Source: Tridacna crocea (lineage: Eukaryota > Mollusca > Bivalvia > Cardiida > Cardiidae). From it: a DNA stretch of 64,000 nt. Made by a program: the position numbers and the translations under genes. Below the pieces are notes generated by a model. The model was not told the origin of the DNA and did no database searches. It saw only the letters and a program-made list of their open reading frames with translations. Shown one piece after another: positions 10,132 through 21,400 of the stretch. Numbering within the stretch: position 1 is the first letter of the stretch; every line of letters starts with the position of its first letter. The stretch spans positions 60,647,159 to 60,711,158 of the forward strand of contig OX031059.1 of the NCBI GenBank assembly GCA_943736015.1, given 5' to 3'.

Positions 10132-11640
10132 TTTACCCGACTGTTGCGTACGCACTGAAGAAAATTCATACTGCGAGGTCAACTGTCGTATATTCAATGA
10201 AGGAAAACTTGTTGGGTGCCCGACGGTCGTGCATGGACTGATGAAATATCGTCATGGAAGCATGCTATTTTTGATTTCTTCATTCAGTCCATGATGCGAT
10301 CGTATCCACACTGAAGAGTCGAACTCTTACGTACACTTTGTAAATAGGTTGGGCCAAAATGCGCAATGGCATGTGAAACTGCACAGCGTAGACGGTCTCA
10401 ATGGAGCACACGGCAATAGTCATTTATACAGGGTGTCACAGAACAAATGCACAGGCATAGCTGGCATCCTTTTTATACGCCCGAAGGGTTGAATTATGTT
10501 ATACACCCTATAGTCCGTCTGTCGGTTAGCAATTTCTTGTGTGCGCAACTCCTCCTACAGTTTCTATCTGAATTAGATCTATTTGAAACTTGCCACAATG
10601 AATCTCCTTGAGGTCTAGTTGTGCATATGACTCAAAATTTTTATCGCTGTTTGCGTTCTAAAATTATGTGCTCTTGATTTCTGAAATAGCCAACTTTTCA
10701 CTTTGAATTGTTGTTGAGGACATAACTTCAAAACTATTAAAGGTATCAACTGGGTATCAACTAGAAACTACATAAAGCGATAGAACAAATTATGGAAAAG
10801 TGAGGTGCATATGAACCATAACTCTACTACTCTCTGACAGACAGACGACAGGGTGTATAGTGTTACATAACTGTACCTGGCTCCAAATTTAGAATTTGTC
10901 CCAAATTCTGGAGACAGAGAAACATTGTGAAATGATCTGGAGGTGCCAAAGCACAAGCTATCCACATCGTGGGTTATTTACGGTGGGCGCCAAATGTAAC
11001 AAATGGTGAAAATTATAGCGGCTCGACTGGATTTCGAACCCAGGGCCTCAAGAATACTGTTCCTGCACTCTAACCAACTGAGCTACCAAACCACATGTTG
11101 ATACGGCAGCACAAGATATCACCAAATACCTGTACTAGGCTACACGACCCTTCACGCATACAAAAAGGATGCCAGCTATGCCTGTGCATTTGTTCTGTGA
11201 CAACCTGTATAAAATGACTATTGCCGTGTGCCCTACCTTCAGTCTGAAGGGTCGGCTTCGATGCTATTTTTGTGACTAGTCTTCGCAGACTGCGAAAATC
11301 AGTAACAGAAATAGCAACGGAGCAGACACCTTGGGACTGAAGGTACCGTGTGCCCCACTGAGACTGTCTACGCCGTGCCGTTTCACATACCTTTCCGTGT
11401 TTTGGCCCAACCCATTTACAAAGTGTACGTAAGAGTCCGATTCTTCAGTGCCGACACGACCTCACCGTGTACTGAATGAAGAAATCGGAAATAGCGCACA
11501 CGTAAGCCGTTCCTCCATGACGATATTTCATCAGTCTGGGCACGACCATCGGGCACCCAAAAAGTTTTCTTTCACTGAGTACATGGCAGTCGACCTCGCA
11601 GTATGAATTTTCTTCAGTGCGTACACGACAGTCGGGTAAA
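10132..11640. mobile_element. 1.5-kb element with 350-480 bp terminal inverted repeats
   Basis: Left end TTTACCCGACTG and right end CAGTCGGGTAAA are each flanked by TA (10130-10131 and 11641-11642). The inverted arms run 10132-10483 and 11156-11640 and share GCACTGAAGAAAATTCATAC, GGGTGCCCGA, TTGGGCCAAAA and GGATGCCAGCTATGCCTGTG (each with its complement). A second nested inverted repeat lies at 10491-10545 and 10835-10880 (TATACACCCT...GTCTGTC). The core has no transposase; it contains a tRNA-like sequence at 11020-11092. TA target duplication fits Tc1/mariner-type mobilisation. Confidence 0.8.
11020..11092 (-). tRNA. tRNA-like sequence, anticodon position AGT (probably pseudo)
   Basis: On the minus strand 73 nt fold as a complete cloverleaf: acceptor GGTTTGG/TCGAGCC with three G-U pairs, D stem GCTC/GAGT, anticodon stem CAGGA/TCTTG, a 5-nt variable loop and T arm CTGGG-TTCGAAA-TCCAG. 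Position 33 is C instead of the near-invariant T, and the wobble-rich acceptor is unusual, so a working tRNA-Thr is unlikely. It lies inside a mobile element and may be a tRNA-derived SINE head or a captured pseudogene. Confidence 0.45.
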
Positions 11641-11642
11641 TA

Positions 11643-12175
11643 TCATAGGCCTTTTAAAATTTCTGGGCTCAATATACATTTCCTCAATACTGTAATGTTG
11701 TAATTGTAGAAATTTTACCTGTGTACATTCACTGTAAATTTTGATAAAAGATCAGCTGGTTATTTGATATTTGCACTTAAACATATTGTTCACATTTTCT
11801 ATCTTGATAATGATCAATTATTGGTGCAGCCTCATACGTCATCAGCCAATTTTATAGGTGCAGCATGCCATACCGACTGAAATGATTGGTGCAGCAAATG
11901 CAAACCTGCCTCAACCGTGTCTATGCCCATGTTTTAGCTAGATCTACATTTACTTTTGCATTTGCTAATGCTTTCGGTTTAGTTGATTCCAAAATTTTGT
12001 TCATTGGTGGAGTTGAGGCTTCCTACTAGTAAAGGATCATAAACTAACATGCCATGTCCAAGTCCATCAGTACATTATATCAAGTAAAATGCGAACATAT
12101 TGTTAATTACTTAAACCTTTCCTATGCTATACTATGCTATACCAAATTTTCCTGATCCTACTTTAGACCTTTGAA
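11643..12175. other. No feature recognised
   Basis: Unique AT-rich sequence. Confidence 0.4.
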
Positions 12176-12260
12176 ACTATTGTTTGGAAAAGGGGTAAAT
12201 GCTGGTAAAATGCATTTTCAGCATTTCTCACAATGTTTTCAACCCATTCATTTCAAAGAC
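12176..12260 (+). mobile_element. HP-MITE copy 3 (degenerate core only)
   Basis: Only the GGAAAAGGGGTAAATGCTGG palindrome region and ACAATGTTTTC remain. Confidence 0.5.
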
Positions 12261-12518
12261 AACTGCCTTTTTTTTAATCTTATGAACATGAATACCTGTG
12301 ATATAACTGAAATAATGTTATAAAATCGACAACCATCTTGCAATCAATCAACTAAATTCATCAAAGAGAGTAAGATTTTTTTAGAAATCTTGAATCCTAC
12401 ACATTTAGCAATCATTAGATGTATAATGAAATTGAGAAAACATTTTTTTGACAGTCTCATAATCCTGAAATCTGAGACAACCCTACAAGCTTTCAATCTT
12501 TTAAAGCAATGCATTTAA

Positions 12519-12746
12519 TCTAAACTCTACCAAACGACAAAATTTTGGACTGGTCCAAATTGAAAGCATTTGCAGACAACAAAATTAGATGACTCTAAAA
12601 TAGTAACTTGACTTTAGAACAGTAGAAATCATTGCGGGAAAAGGAGAAAATGCTAGTTACCAGCATTTTCTCTTTTTCTTACAATATTTTCAAAAGGCTT
12701 CTTTCTCAGGGTCGTTAAAAGTGGGGATTATATGGTGAAGGGTTAA
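12519..12746 (-). mobile_element. HP-MITE copy 4
   Basis: Contains ACTCTACCAAACGACAAAAT, CATTTGCAGACAACAAAAT, the palindrome around GCTAGTTACCAGC and a terminal GGGTTAA. Confidence 0.8.
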
Positions 12747-13168
12747 CCTTTACAGCTTCAGAATATGCTGAATGTGTAGATATAGATCAAATTGCAAATA
12801 GCTGATAGTTTAATTTTGGATTAAAAATATATCATTATCTACAATTTATATAGATGTGCATTCCTCACTACACATTCCCCACCAAGTGTAGAATTCATGT
12901 AAGAATTAGCCCAATTTCTGTTCTACTCTGGTGGAAGTTCCGATCAAAAAGCAAGTTCAGTTAATTAAATAAACTTTTGACTTAGTTGTGTTAAAGTGGA
13001 TTAGCACATCTTTCATTTCAAAGGAGGTTTCAGTAAACTGTTAATTATTAGGAAGTGTATTTGACTGCAAATGACTTGCTGCTCTAACCAACTTCATCAT
13101 GCGCTGATCCAGATATCTTTCTTGGAGGGGGGTCTTATCGTCTTATTATATGATACTTTGATTTCCAG

Positions 13169-13246
13169 ATTTCAGTGGATGAAAGCAGTTTACAAGAAAA
13201 GTCAACGTTTCCAGTTCTAATCATGAGGTCTCCACAGTTAGAACCT
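13169..13246 (+). CDS. Candidate exon, possibly interrupted
   Basis: After ATACTTTGATTTCCAG an open frame reads ISVDESSLQEKSTFPVLIMR and continues toward the T run that begins the HINE-1 element at 13256. No good donor is present; GTTCTA after the 15th codon would leave phase 0, as needed to join the exon at 15407. Either the exon ends at this weak donor or the mobile element disrupted it. Confidence 0.25.
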
Positions 13247-13255
13247 TTTTTTTTT

Positions 13256-14970
13256 TCAGCTCACCTGAGCACGAAGTGCTCAAAGTGAGCTATTGTGATA
13301 GATCAATGTCCGTCGTCCGCCCGTCCGTTCACAATTACAAAAAAATCTTCTCCTCGTAAACTAACAATCAGATTTCAGTCAAACTTCACAGAAATGATCC
13401 CTAGGTGATCCACTTTCAAAATATTTCAAAGATTTGAATTCCATCAGGAACTCTGATTGCCATGGCAACTGAGTGAAAAAATTTTAAAAATCTTCTCTTC
13501 CAAAACTGTAAGGGTTAGAGCTCTCATATTTTGCATGTAGCATCATCTAATGGCCCTCTATCTAAATGCTTAAAATTATGGCTCTAGTGTTGAAATAGGC
13601 CCTATGTTGTGGGTTCTCAGATTTCACATAGAGATAAAGAAGGAAATCTTAGAAAATCTTCTCCCAAACCGTAAGGGTAAGAGCTCTCATATTTTGCATG
13701 TAGCATCATCTAGTGGCCCTCTACTGAAATACTTCAAATTATCGCCTTAGTGCGGAAATTGGCCCTATGTTGTTGGGTCTCGGATTTCAGAAAGAGATAA
13801 AGAAGGAAATCTTAGAAAATGTTCTTGTCCTAAACCGTAAGGGCTAGAGCTTTCATATTTGGCATGCAGCATCATCTAGTGACCCTCTACCAAAATACTT
13901 CAAATTATGGCCCTGGTGTGAAAATTAAACCTATGTTGTTGGTCTTGGATTTCACATAGAGACAAGGAAAGAAATCTTTAAAAACCCTCTTGTCCAAATG
14001 GTACAGGCCAGAGCTTTCATGTTTGGCATGTAGCATCATCTAGTGGCCCTCTACCAATTTTCTTCAAATTATGTCCCTGATGTAAAAAAATTGCCCTATG
14101 TTGTGGGTCTCGGATTTCACATAGCGATAAAGAAGGAACTCTTACAAAATTACTTGTCCCAATCCATAATTGCCAGAGCTTTCATATTTGGCATATAGCA
14201 TCATCTAGTGGCTTTCTACCAACATACCTTGAATTATGGCCCTATGTTGTAGATTCCCGGATTTCACATAGCGATAAAGAAGGATCTTAGAAAATCTTCT
14301 TCTCCCAAACCATAAGGGCTAGAGCTTTCATATTTAGCATGTACATGTAGCATCATCTAGTGGCCCTCTACCAAAATACTTCAAATTATGGTCCTGGTAT
14401 GAAAGTTAGCCCTGTGTTGTTGGTCTCAAATTTTACATGGAGATAAAGAGGGAAATCTTTAAAAGTCTTCTTGTGAGCACTCTTGAGACCACATTTCTTG
14501 CTAAGCTGAATTGAAAATTGGTTAGATTGTCTGTCTCAATAAAATCTCACATGAGTCTGCATTGAATGCTTGTTTGGAATATAACTTTGTCATCTCAAGT
14601 CGGAACGACTTCAAAATTGGTATGCATGTTTGTTGTGATATTACCGAGTACTCGGTTCAAGAACAATAACTCTACCTAGCATGGATTTTGAGTAATTCCA
14701 CTTTGATCTTTATTTTAATAGTACTGTTTGCTTGTCCAGAGTGGAATTTTGAAGTCTCAAGTCAAATTGTCTGTTGCATTGCCAGCCCTTTGCAACTATT
14801 ATACCTCCTTTACAACTGGTGGTGGGATTGCATATCTTGCGACAATTTGCCGCTCTTGTTTCATCATCATTAGCCCTTGAACCTCAATATTTGGTAATTA
14901 TAGTCTTTGTTGTAGACCTTTGCTGCTTAGTACTCTGGTGAGCGATATAGGACCATCATGGTCCTCTTGT
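13256..14970 (+). mobile_element. HINE-1 element, copy A (about 1.7 kb)
   Basis: Starts CAGCTCACCTGAGCAC with the hairpin GAGCACGAAGTGCTC, then a GTCCGTCGTCCGCCCGTCCG microsatellite. The core is six imperfect tandem units of 152-167 bp, marked by the recurrent CATCATCTAGTGGCCCTCTA at about 13541, 13703, 13870, 14034, 14199 and 14351. It ends CTGGTGAGCG followed by the hairpin AGGACCATCATGGTCCT and CTTGT. The subterminal inverted repeat CTCACC/GGTGAG plus a 3' hairpin is the arrangement known for Helentron-derived elements. Confidence 0.8.
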
Positions 14971-14989
14971 GTAAATTTATGACTGTATT

Positions 14990-15115
14990 TTACATAAATG
15001 CTGTGCAATATCAAACCAGTACCATTTCACGAATCCGATAACCACATTTTTGCCAAAATTCTAGGGGGGGGGGGTTCGGACCCCTGGTTCCCCCCTCTGG
15101 ATCCGCCCATGTTCA
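14990..15115. repeat. Possible old retroelement 3' fragment
   Basis: Contains TTGCCAAAATTCTAGG, a run of G, and CCCCCTCTGGATCCGCCCATG, a motif I associate with common invertebrate repeat tails. The association is from memory only. Confidence 0.3.
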
Positions 15116-15406
15116 TTACCCCTTGTCTTCAGTATATCATTAAGATAAAACAAATTACTGTCAATATGATATTAACAAGTTCGTAAACTGACAGCACACT
15201 TAATTAATTTTTAAATTATCAGACAAGCCTTTTTCCTTAACCTGATATTGAAATTTTTCATAAACCTACACCTCTATAGAATCAGACAATCTATAAATTT
15301 TTGAAATGTTTGTAATTCAGTGTTTTTTAATGGGTATGATGTTGAGACGATTCTATAAGCAATATGAAAACAATGATAGATATCTCTATTTTTTTTTATT
15401 CTGTAG

Positions 15407-15480
15407 CAAAACATAGTTCAACAGAGAATGCGGGAGATGAAAATGCAGTCTGACTTTGGATGGACAGTGTCCACTCTTTG
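15407..15480 (+). CDS. Exon 1 of the gene model
   Basis: Acceptor TTTTTTTATTCTGTAG, donor TTTG|GTTAAG. 24 codons plus two bases, phase 0 in. The peptide begins QNIVQQRMREMKMQSDFGW. The donor is weak; the codon is completed as TGG at the next exon. Confidence 0.5.
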
Positions 15481-18400
15481 GTTAAGAACTCGTATCAAAA
15501 CTGTCTTCAGTATTGACTTTTTTGATACCATACTCTTTTTACTGACAATCATAAACTGACAATCATAAACTGACAATCATAAACACATTATGTAGACCAT
15601 GAATTAGGTGTTGCTCTTTAACGGACAATCCAGACTTTTAATGACCTTGAGAGAGAAGCCTTCTGAAAACATTGTGGGAAAAGGAGAAAATGCTGGTTAC
15701 CAGCATTTTCTCCTTTTCCCACATTGTTTTCTATCCTTCCCAAAACAAATTTTCATTTTTTCAGTCACCTTTATTTTGCAAATGCTTTCGATTTTCGAGT
15801 CTAAAATTTTGTTGTTTGGTAAAGAGTTAAATGATGGGATATGGTATAGGTTAACTGATTGATTGAATTGGAATTTGATAGTTTGTTTTAAAAGCTTAGG
15901 TCATGTCACGGTGGTCACTAGTGCACCTAGTCCTGTGTTTCCTGGCTTTCTCTCACCAGTACTGACACAACTTTCTTTCCGAAGCCATCACATACATCAA
16001 AACTGAGGGATGAAAAATCACTGGAAAGAAAGTTTGCATGAACTGGTTTCAAACAACCACCACATGATAAGTCTGATACACTTATATATAGGCCTTAAAA
16101 AAAAAAATCTGTTTAGGGTTTCCCTAACCAACCTAGAAAGTACTGCCGACCCTAATTTTTTTTCATCTATGATTGAAACAAAAATTATCTGTCGGGTGTT
16201 ATTTCACTATATGTTCTATGTAAAAAGTTTTTGGAAAAAAAAATCCCTACCCACCCTACCTATAGTATTTTGAACTGAAACCATAAACACAGATATTCTT
16301 TTTGATAGGCTTTATCAAAGAGCTACCCATGCTGACATTGGTTTGGAAGGGTATAGAAATACTGAATGTGAAAGAGGAAATGCTGTCTCCTTCAGGGTTT
16401 TAACTCTATACCAAACAACAAAATTTTAGGGTTTGTCCAAATTGAACGCATTTCAAACAGACGACAAAATAAATGTGACTGAACATTTGAAATCTGTTTT
16501 GTGAAGGGTAGAAAACATTGTGGGCAAAGGAGTAAAATGCTGGTTTTTATTATACCAGTATTTTCTCCTTTTCCCAAAATGTTTTCTAAAGAGTTGTTTC
16601 TCAGGTTTGTTAAAAGCTGGTATTGTGTGGTAAAAGCTTAAACACATGGGAGTGTTTGGTAATTAAGGGTAAATTCAGTTTTAGAGTATCTCAACCATCA
16701 AACGCAGATGTTTTTGCATTCTCACTTTATTTTGCAAGATATCCCTCTGTTTTTAAGCCCATATTGTCTTGATTGTTGCACAAGATGTTAATCTGAAGTT
16801 TAACTCTATACTAAGCTTCAAAATTAAATTTTTTGAAATTAAATTTTAGAGGAGTCCAAGTTAAAAGCATTTGTACAAGAAAACAAATAAATGTGGCTCA
16901 AGAAACGAAATGTTCTGGGAGAAAACAATGTGGAAAAAGGAGAAAATGCTGGTTACAAGCATTTTCTCCTTTCCCCAAAGGTTTTCAAAAGGGTTCTTCT
17001 CAGGGTCGTTAAAACTGAGGATTGTGTGGTAGAGAGTTTTAGTGGTTGTTTTTTTTTGTAGAAATAAAACATAAACCTGTCTGGTAGTTGTTATTATTCT
17101 GAGGATCACAGTTACTTTGATCTGATTTTGTTTAAAAAAAGACAGATGGCGTTTGAAAGCATTATTGGATTCGGTTTAATCCTAACAAGCAGTGTCTTAT
17201 TCATTAGCTGTGGAATAATAAATCAATTCTGTTTAAAAAAAAAAAAGCAGTTATGAAATGTAAGAATCGATTATTAGTTCTGATCAAGCTCATTGTCGAT
17301 TGCTGGTTGAAGCACTTTCAAATCTGTTTGACAAATGGTACAAGTCTTGAAGAATTTGTCAAGAGAGAGAGATTTCTCTTTATCACAGACTGATATATAT
17401 ATATACTAAACCAAAAAGAAACTTCCCCCATATTTAAGTGAAAAATTAATGCAATGTTATTAAAAAAAAATCCAAATATCAAATGACCTACATATATTGG
17501 GGCAAATGATTATGTGTCCGATAAAACAAATTGTAACTCGACAGAAAACATTTAGTAGAAGAGACCCGCTGAAAGCGACTTTCACATGCATGCACGGACC
17601 AGTGTAATTCTTTTATATTTTTTTAAACCTTTTCAGTCTAATTCTAAAGACTTTCATGTCAATAATTTTGAGAAAGATGTTGAAATCAGTTAAATCCTTT
17701 TTAGTCTTATTTTTGATATGCATAGAATTCTGCAAAATTTATGCGAATGTCCCACTGGCATGCTTAATGCTGGTATGACGATGAATGCTGTCGATATAAA
17801 TGCTGGATGTTGTACTTCTGCTATTTGACACCTTAGGCAACAGAACACCCACCTGCGCAATCACTTACAAACTGCCATAGCCACTGCTGCTAACACTCCT
17901 GATACGCATAACAACTGTATATCTACCCAAACTGTGCACAATTGCTTGCGCAAGGGTGGGCTACATGCACCTCTGCCACACGTTGGTTGTGTTTTGACAT
18001 CCACATAAATTGTGGCTTAGATGTCAATGGAGTAGCATTATTTTCTATGACGAGTCAAGGTTTTCCATTCATCCTGGTGATGGCAGCTAGTATACCGGCG
18101 TACTTGAACAAGATCGTTTTGGGGGTGGGGGTTCTGTCTTGGCAGGGCTTTCATAGCTGCGACAAATGCTGGAGGAGGCTACACAAGATACTGAAAAAGT
18201 TTTGAGTCTCCATATGCAGTTAGTCACTACTTTTTTCACTCAGGAGTGGGTACTGTCAATAAGAAGACATTTTCTCATTTCTTTTTGGCCACACTTAGAT
18301 GAAATTTTGCCAAAATATTCGAAACTGATCAGTGGTAAACATAAAATCATAATTTAGAATTCTCAATCAAGTTATACAACTCTAAACCACCTTGAAAGGT

Positions 18401-21400
18401 TACCCTGTGTTTCTTTCTCTTCCTAGTATATTTATCTGTTCTATGCGCCAAAGGATGCCAGACAGTCCTTCATGCTGAGCAATGGTCTGTATTATACATG
18501 CATACCCGATATTAATTTGTGATTTTGGTGAAAGACCCCTTCAGCATTTTAACTACCATTTCATTACTTTTGGATAAACGGTCTCGGCAATAATTTTTTT
18601 GACACACAGTCACAATAAAATTAATACTCTTTCAATGCATATAAATCTAGTTTAATCCCGATTTTCATATTTGTGTATATCTGCACTTAAACACAGGGGA
18701 AGTTTCTTTTTTGGTTCTGGTATAAAAACATGAATGAATTTTCTGCGGTTAACGCTTTAACAAAAGACAAAATTACAGACTTGTCCAAATTGAAAGCATT
18801 TGCAGATGGCAAAATAAATGGCTCAAAAGTTGAAATTTGGTTTGGGAAGGTAAAAACATTGTTCATTATTATGGCTAACCCATGTTCATTTGATATGCAA
18901 ATATGGCTGAATTTGTGTTTTTCATTGTTTGAAATTATAAACAGCAACAAGTAAGACATTATAAGATAAATAGATAGAGGATATTTGTTGTTGTTTTTTT
19001 CTGTGAAAGATCGAAGTTTATTTCATCGAGCGAACACCATCGGTAATATTTTCACGGGTGGCGCTTCTTTTTTTTTCGGTGAAAGATCCAAATATATTTC
19101 ATCGTGTGAATACCATCGGTAATATTTTCACGAGTGGCGCTTCTTTTTTTGGTGAAAGATCAAAATTTAATTCATCCAGTGAACACCATTGATAATATTT
19201 TCTGCCACTTGTGAAAATATTACCAATGGTTTTCACTTGATGAAATAAATTCCGATTTTTCACCAGACAAAACAAAATTTAATATTCTGTTTATTTCACG
19301 CTTTTGACCCTTTCTGGGAAGAGCTTTATCAAAATCCAGTACACTTCTTTCCGTTATTCTTTGTAGCATTCCCCTCTAGCATAATGTTCAACGCATTACA
19401 ATATTATGTCAAGCGCAAGAAATGTAAGGTAAATGACGTCATATTTCCATCTGGTTGTAAGGTATGCACAATTTAGCTAGGCAACAAGACATGCAAATCA
19501 GTATTAATTTTCAAATATTTTCACTGCTATTTCTCAATATCCTACCAGAGAGCATGAAATAAAGTATGCACATTATAGGTATTGTCGTACATCAAAAATA
19601 ATCTCAGTTATCAGAACTGATAATTATCTCGCCAAGGCTTGGCAATTATCAGTTCTCTCTACCTCATTGGATATTTTTGATATATGACAACACTATATGC
19701 ATATTCTCTTCTTGGTGATTCCCAGTTGGCCATATTCGGTAGAACCCATCTGCCACAGGCTATGCATGACTCCGGATCACTCAACCACTTGTAATGCCAC
19801 AGAGGTGAATTTGAATACATTATTGCATTTTCTTCACCTGAACAGATAGTGGAATTGTGAAATAATTTTACAGGAGTGGTCCTTCAGTGCTTTTTTAACT
19901 CTTTCCCACACAGTCCCAAGTTTTAGGCAGGTTGCTTTTGAAAACATTGTGGGAAAAGAAAAAATCATGGCAACATTCATTTTCCCCTTTCCAACAATGT
20001 TTTCTATCCTTTCTAAGGCAAATTACAATTACTGGCCACATTTATTTTGTTGTCTGCAAATGCTTTCAATTTGGGCAAGTTAAACCCTTTACTACACAGT
20101 GACACCTTTTAACGACCCTAAGGAAGAAGCCTTTTGAAAACATGGTTGGAAAAGGAGAAAATACTGGTAACCAGCAATTTCTCCTTTTCCCACAATGTTT
20201 TCTACCCTCCCCAAATCCAATTTCAGTTTTTATTTTTATTTTGTCGTCAGCAAATGCTCTCAATTTGGACAAAATTTTGTCGTTTGGTAAAAAGTTAACC
20301 CACTGGCCTATGGAGGTGAAATTCAAAGCATTTTTGTATCTGCTCTGCTTTCATGTAAAATGGGATTGGTAGTAATTTAACAGGAGTGTTCCTGGGATGT
20401 TTCTTGAACAAATCTTTTCAGCATAGCCATCAATTTGAAGTAGGATTTACCTCATTACCAAACAACAAAATTCAAGGTTTGTCCAAAACAAAGCATTTGC
20501 AGACAACAAAACAGAAGTGAATGAAAATTTGAAATTTGTTTTGTGGAGGGTAGAAAACATTGTGGGGAAAAGGAAAATATTGTTGGTTACCAGCATTTCC
20601 TCCCTTTCCCACAATGTTTTCTAAAGGTTTCTATCTCGGAGTCAATTTAAGTAGGGATTGTGTGGTAATGAGTTAATAGTAGATCTAGAAGTAGTTTTAA
20701 CAAAAAAGGTTTCTGAATGGTACAATTATATGAAAATTGCCTAACCCTGTCAAAACCAGGGCCTGCAATCACCAACCATTCAGTGAAGAATTCTCCAAAA
20801 ATTTCTATGTAAGTTACACAACTTCTGATTGGCTAAACCATCCGGTTTAACCAATCAGAAGTTGTGTTACTTACAAATTAAGAAAACCTTGGAGAATAAG
20901 ACTAAGGATATTCTCAAGAATGGTTGGTGAATACAGGCCCTGGAATACTGAACATTGAATTCATCTGTCAAAGATTAGTCCCATTTTAAGTGGTTGTCAA
21001 CCTATGAACATACTGATACTTGATGCTAACATTTAACTCTTTACCAAACAATCCCAAGTTTTAGCACCCTACAGGTGGAAGTCCTAAGTGTGAAAAAAGG
21101 GAGAAAATGCTGGTTACTAGCATTTTCGCCGTTTTCAACGATGTTTTGTTTTAATGCAAATTTTATTATCTTGGTAAAATTTAATTTCACTGACTGAAAA
21201 ACATTTTAGTTTTAGCAAGTCCGGAATGTCTATGTGGTACATACTCTCAGTGACAAAAAGTTAACTTACTTGATTGAAATGACCATTGAAATGCTGTTGC
21301 AATGGTAAACAATCTCAGTCAGATAAGGAAATGATGCTAAACAAACTTGTATTTTGTTATCAAAATGTCTTTTGTAGATTACATAAAACGGATGTCCTGA

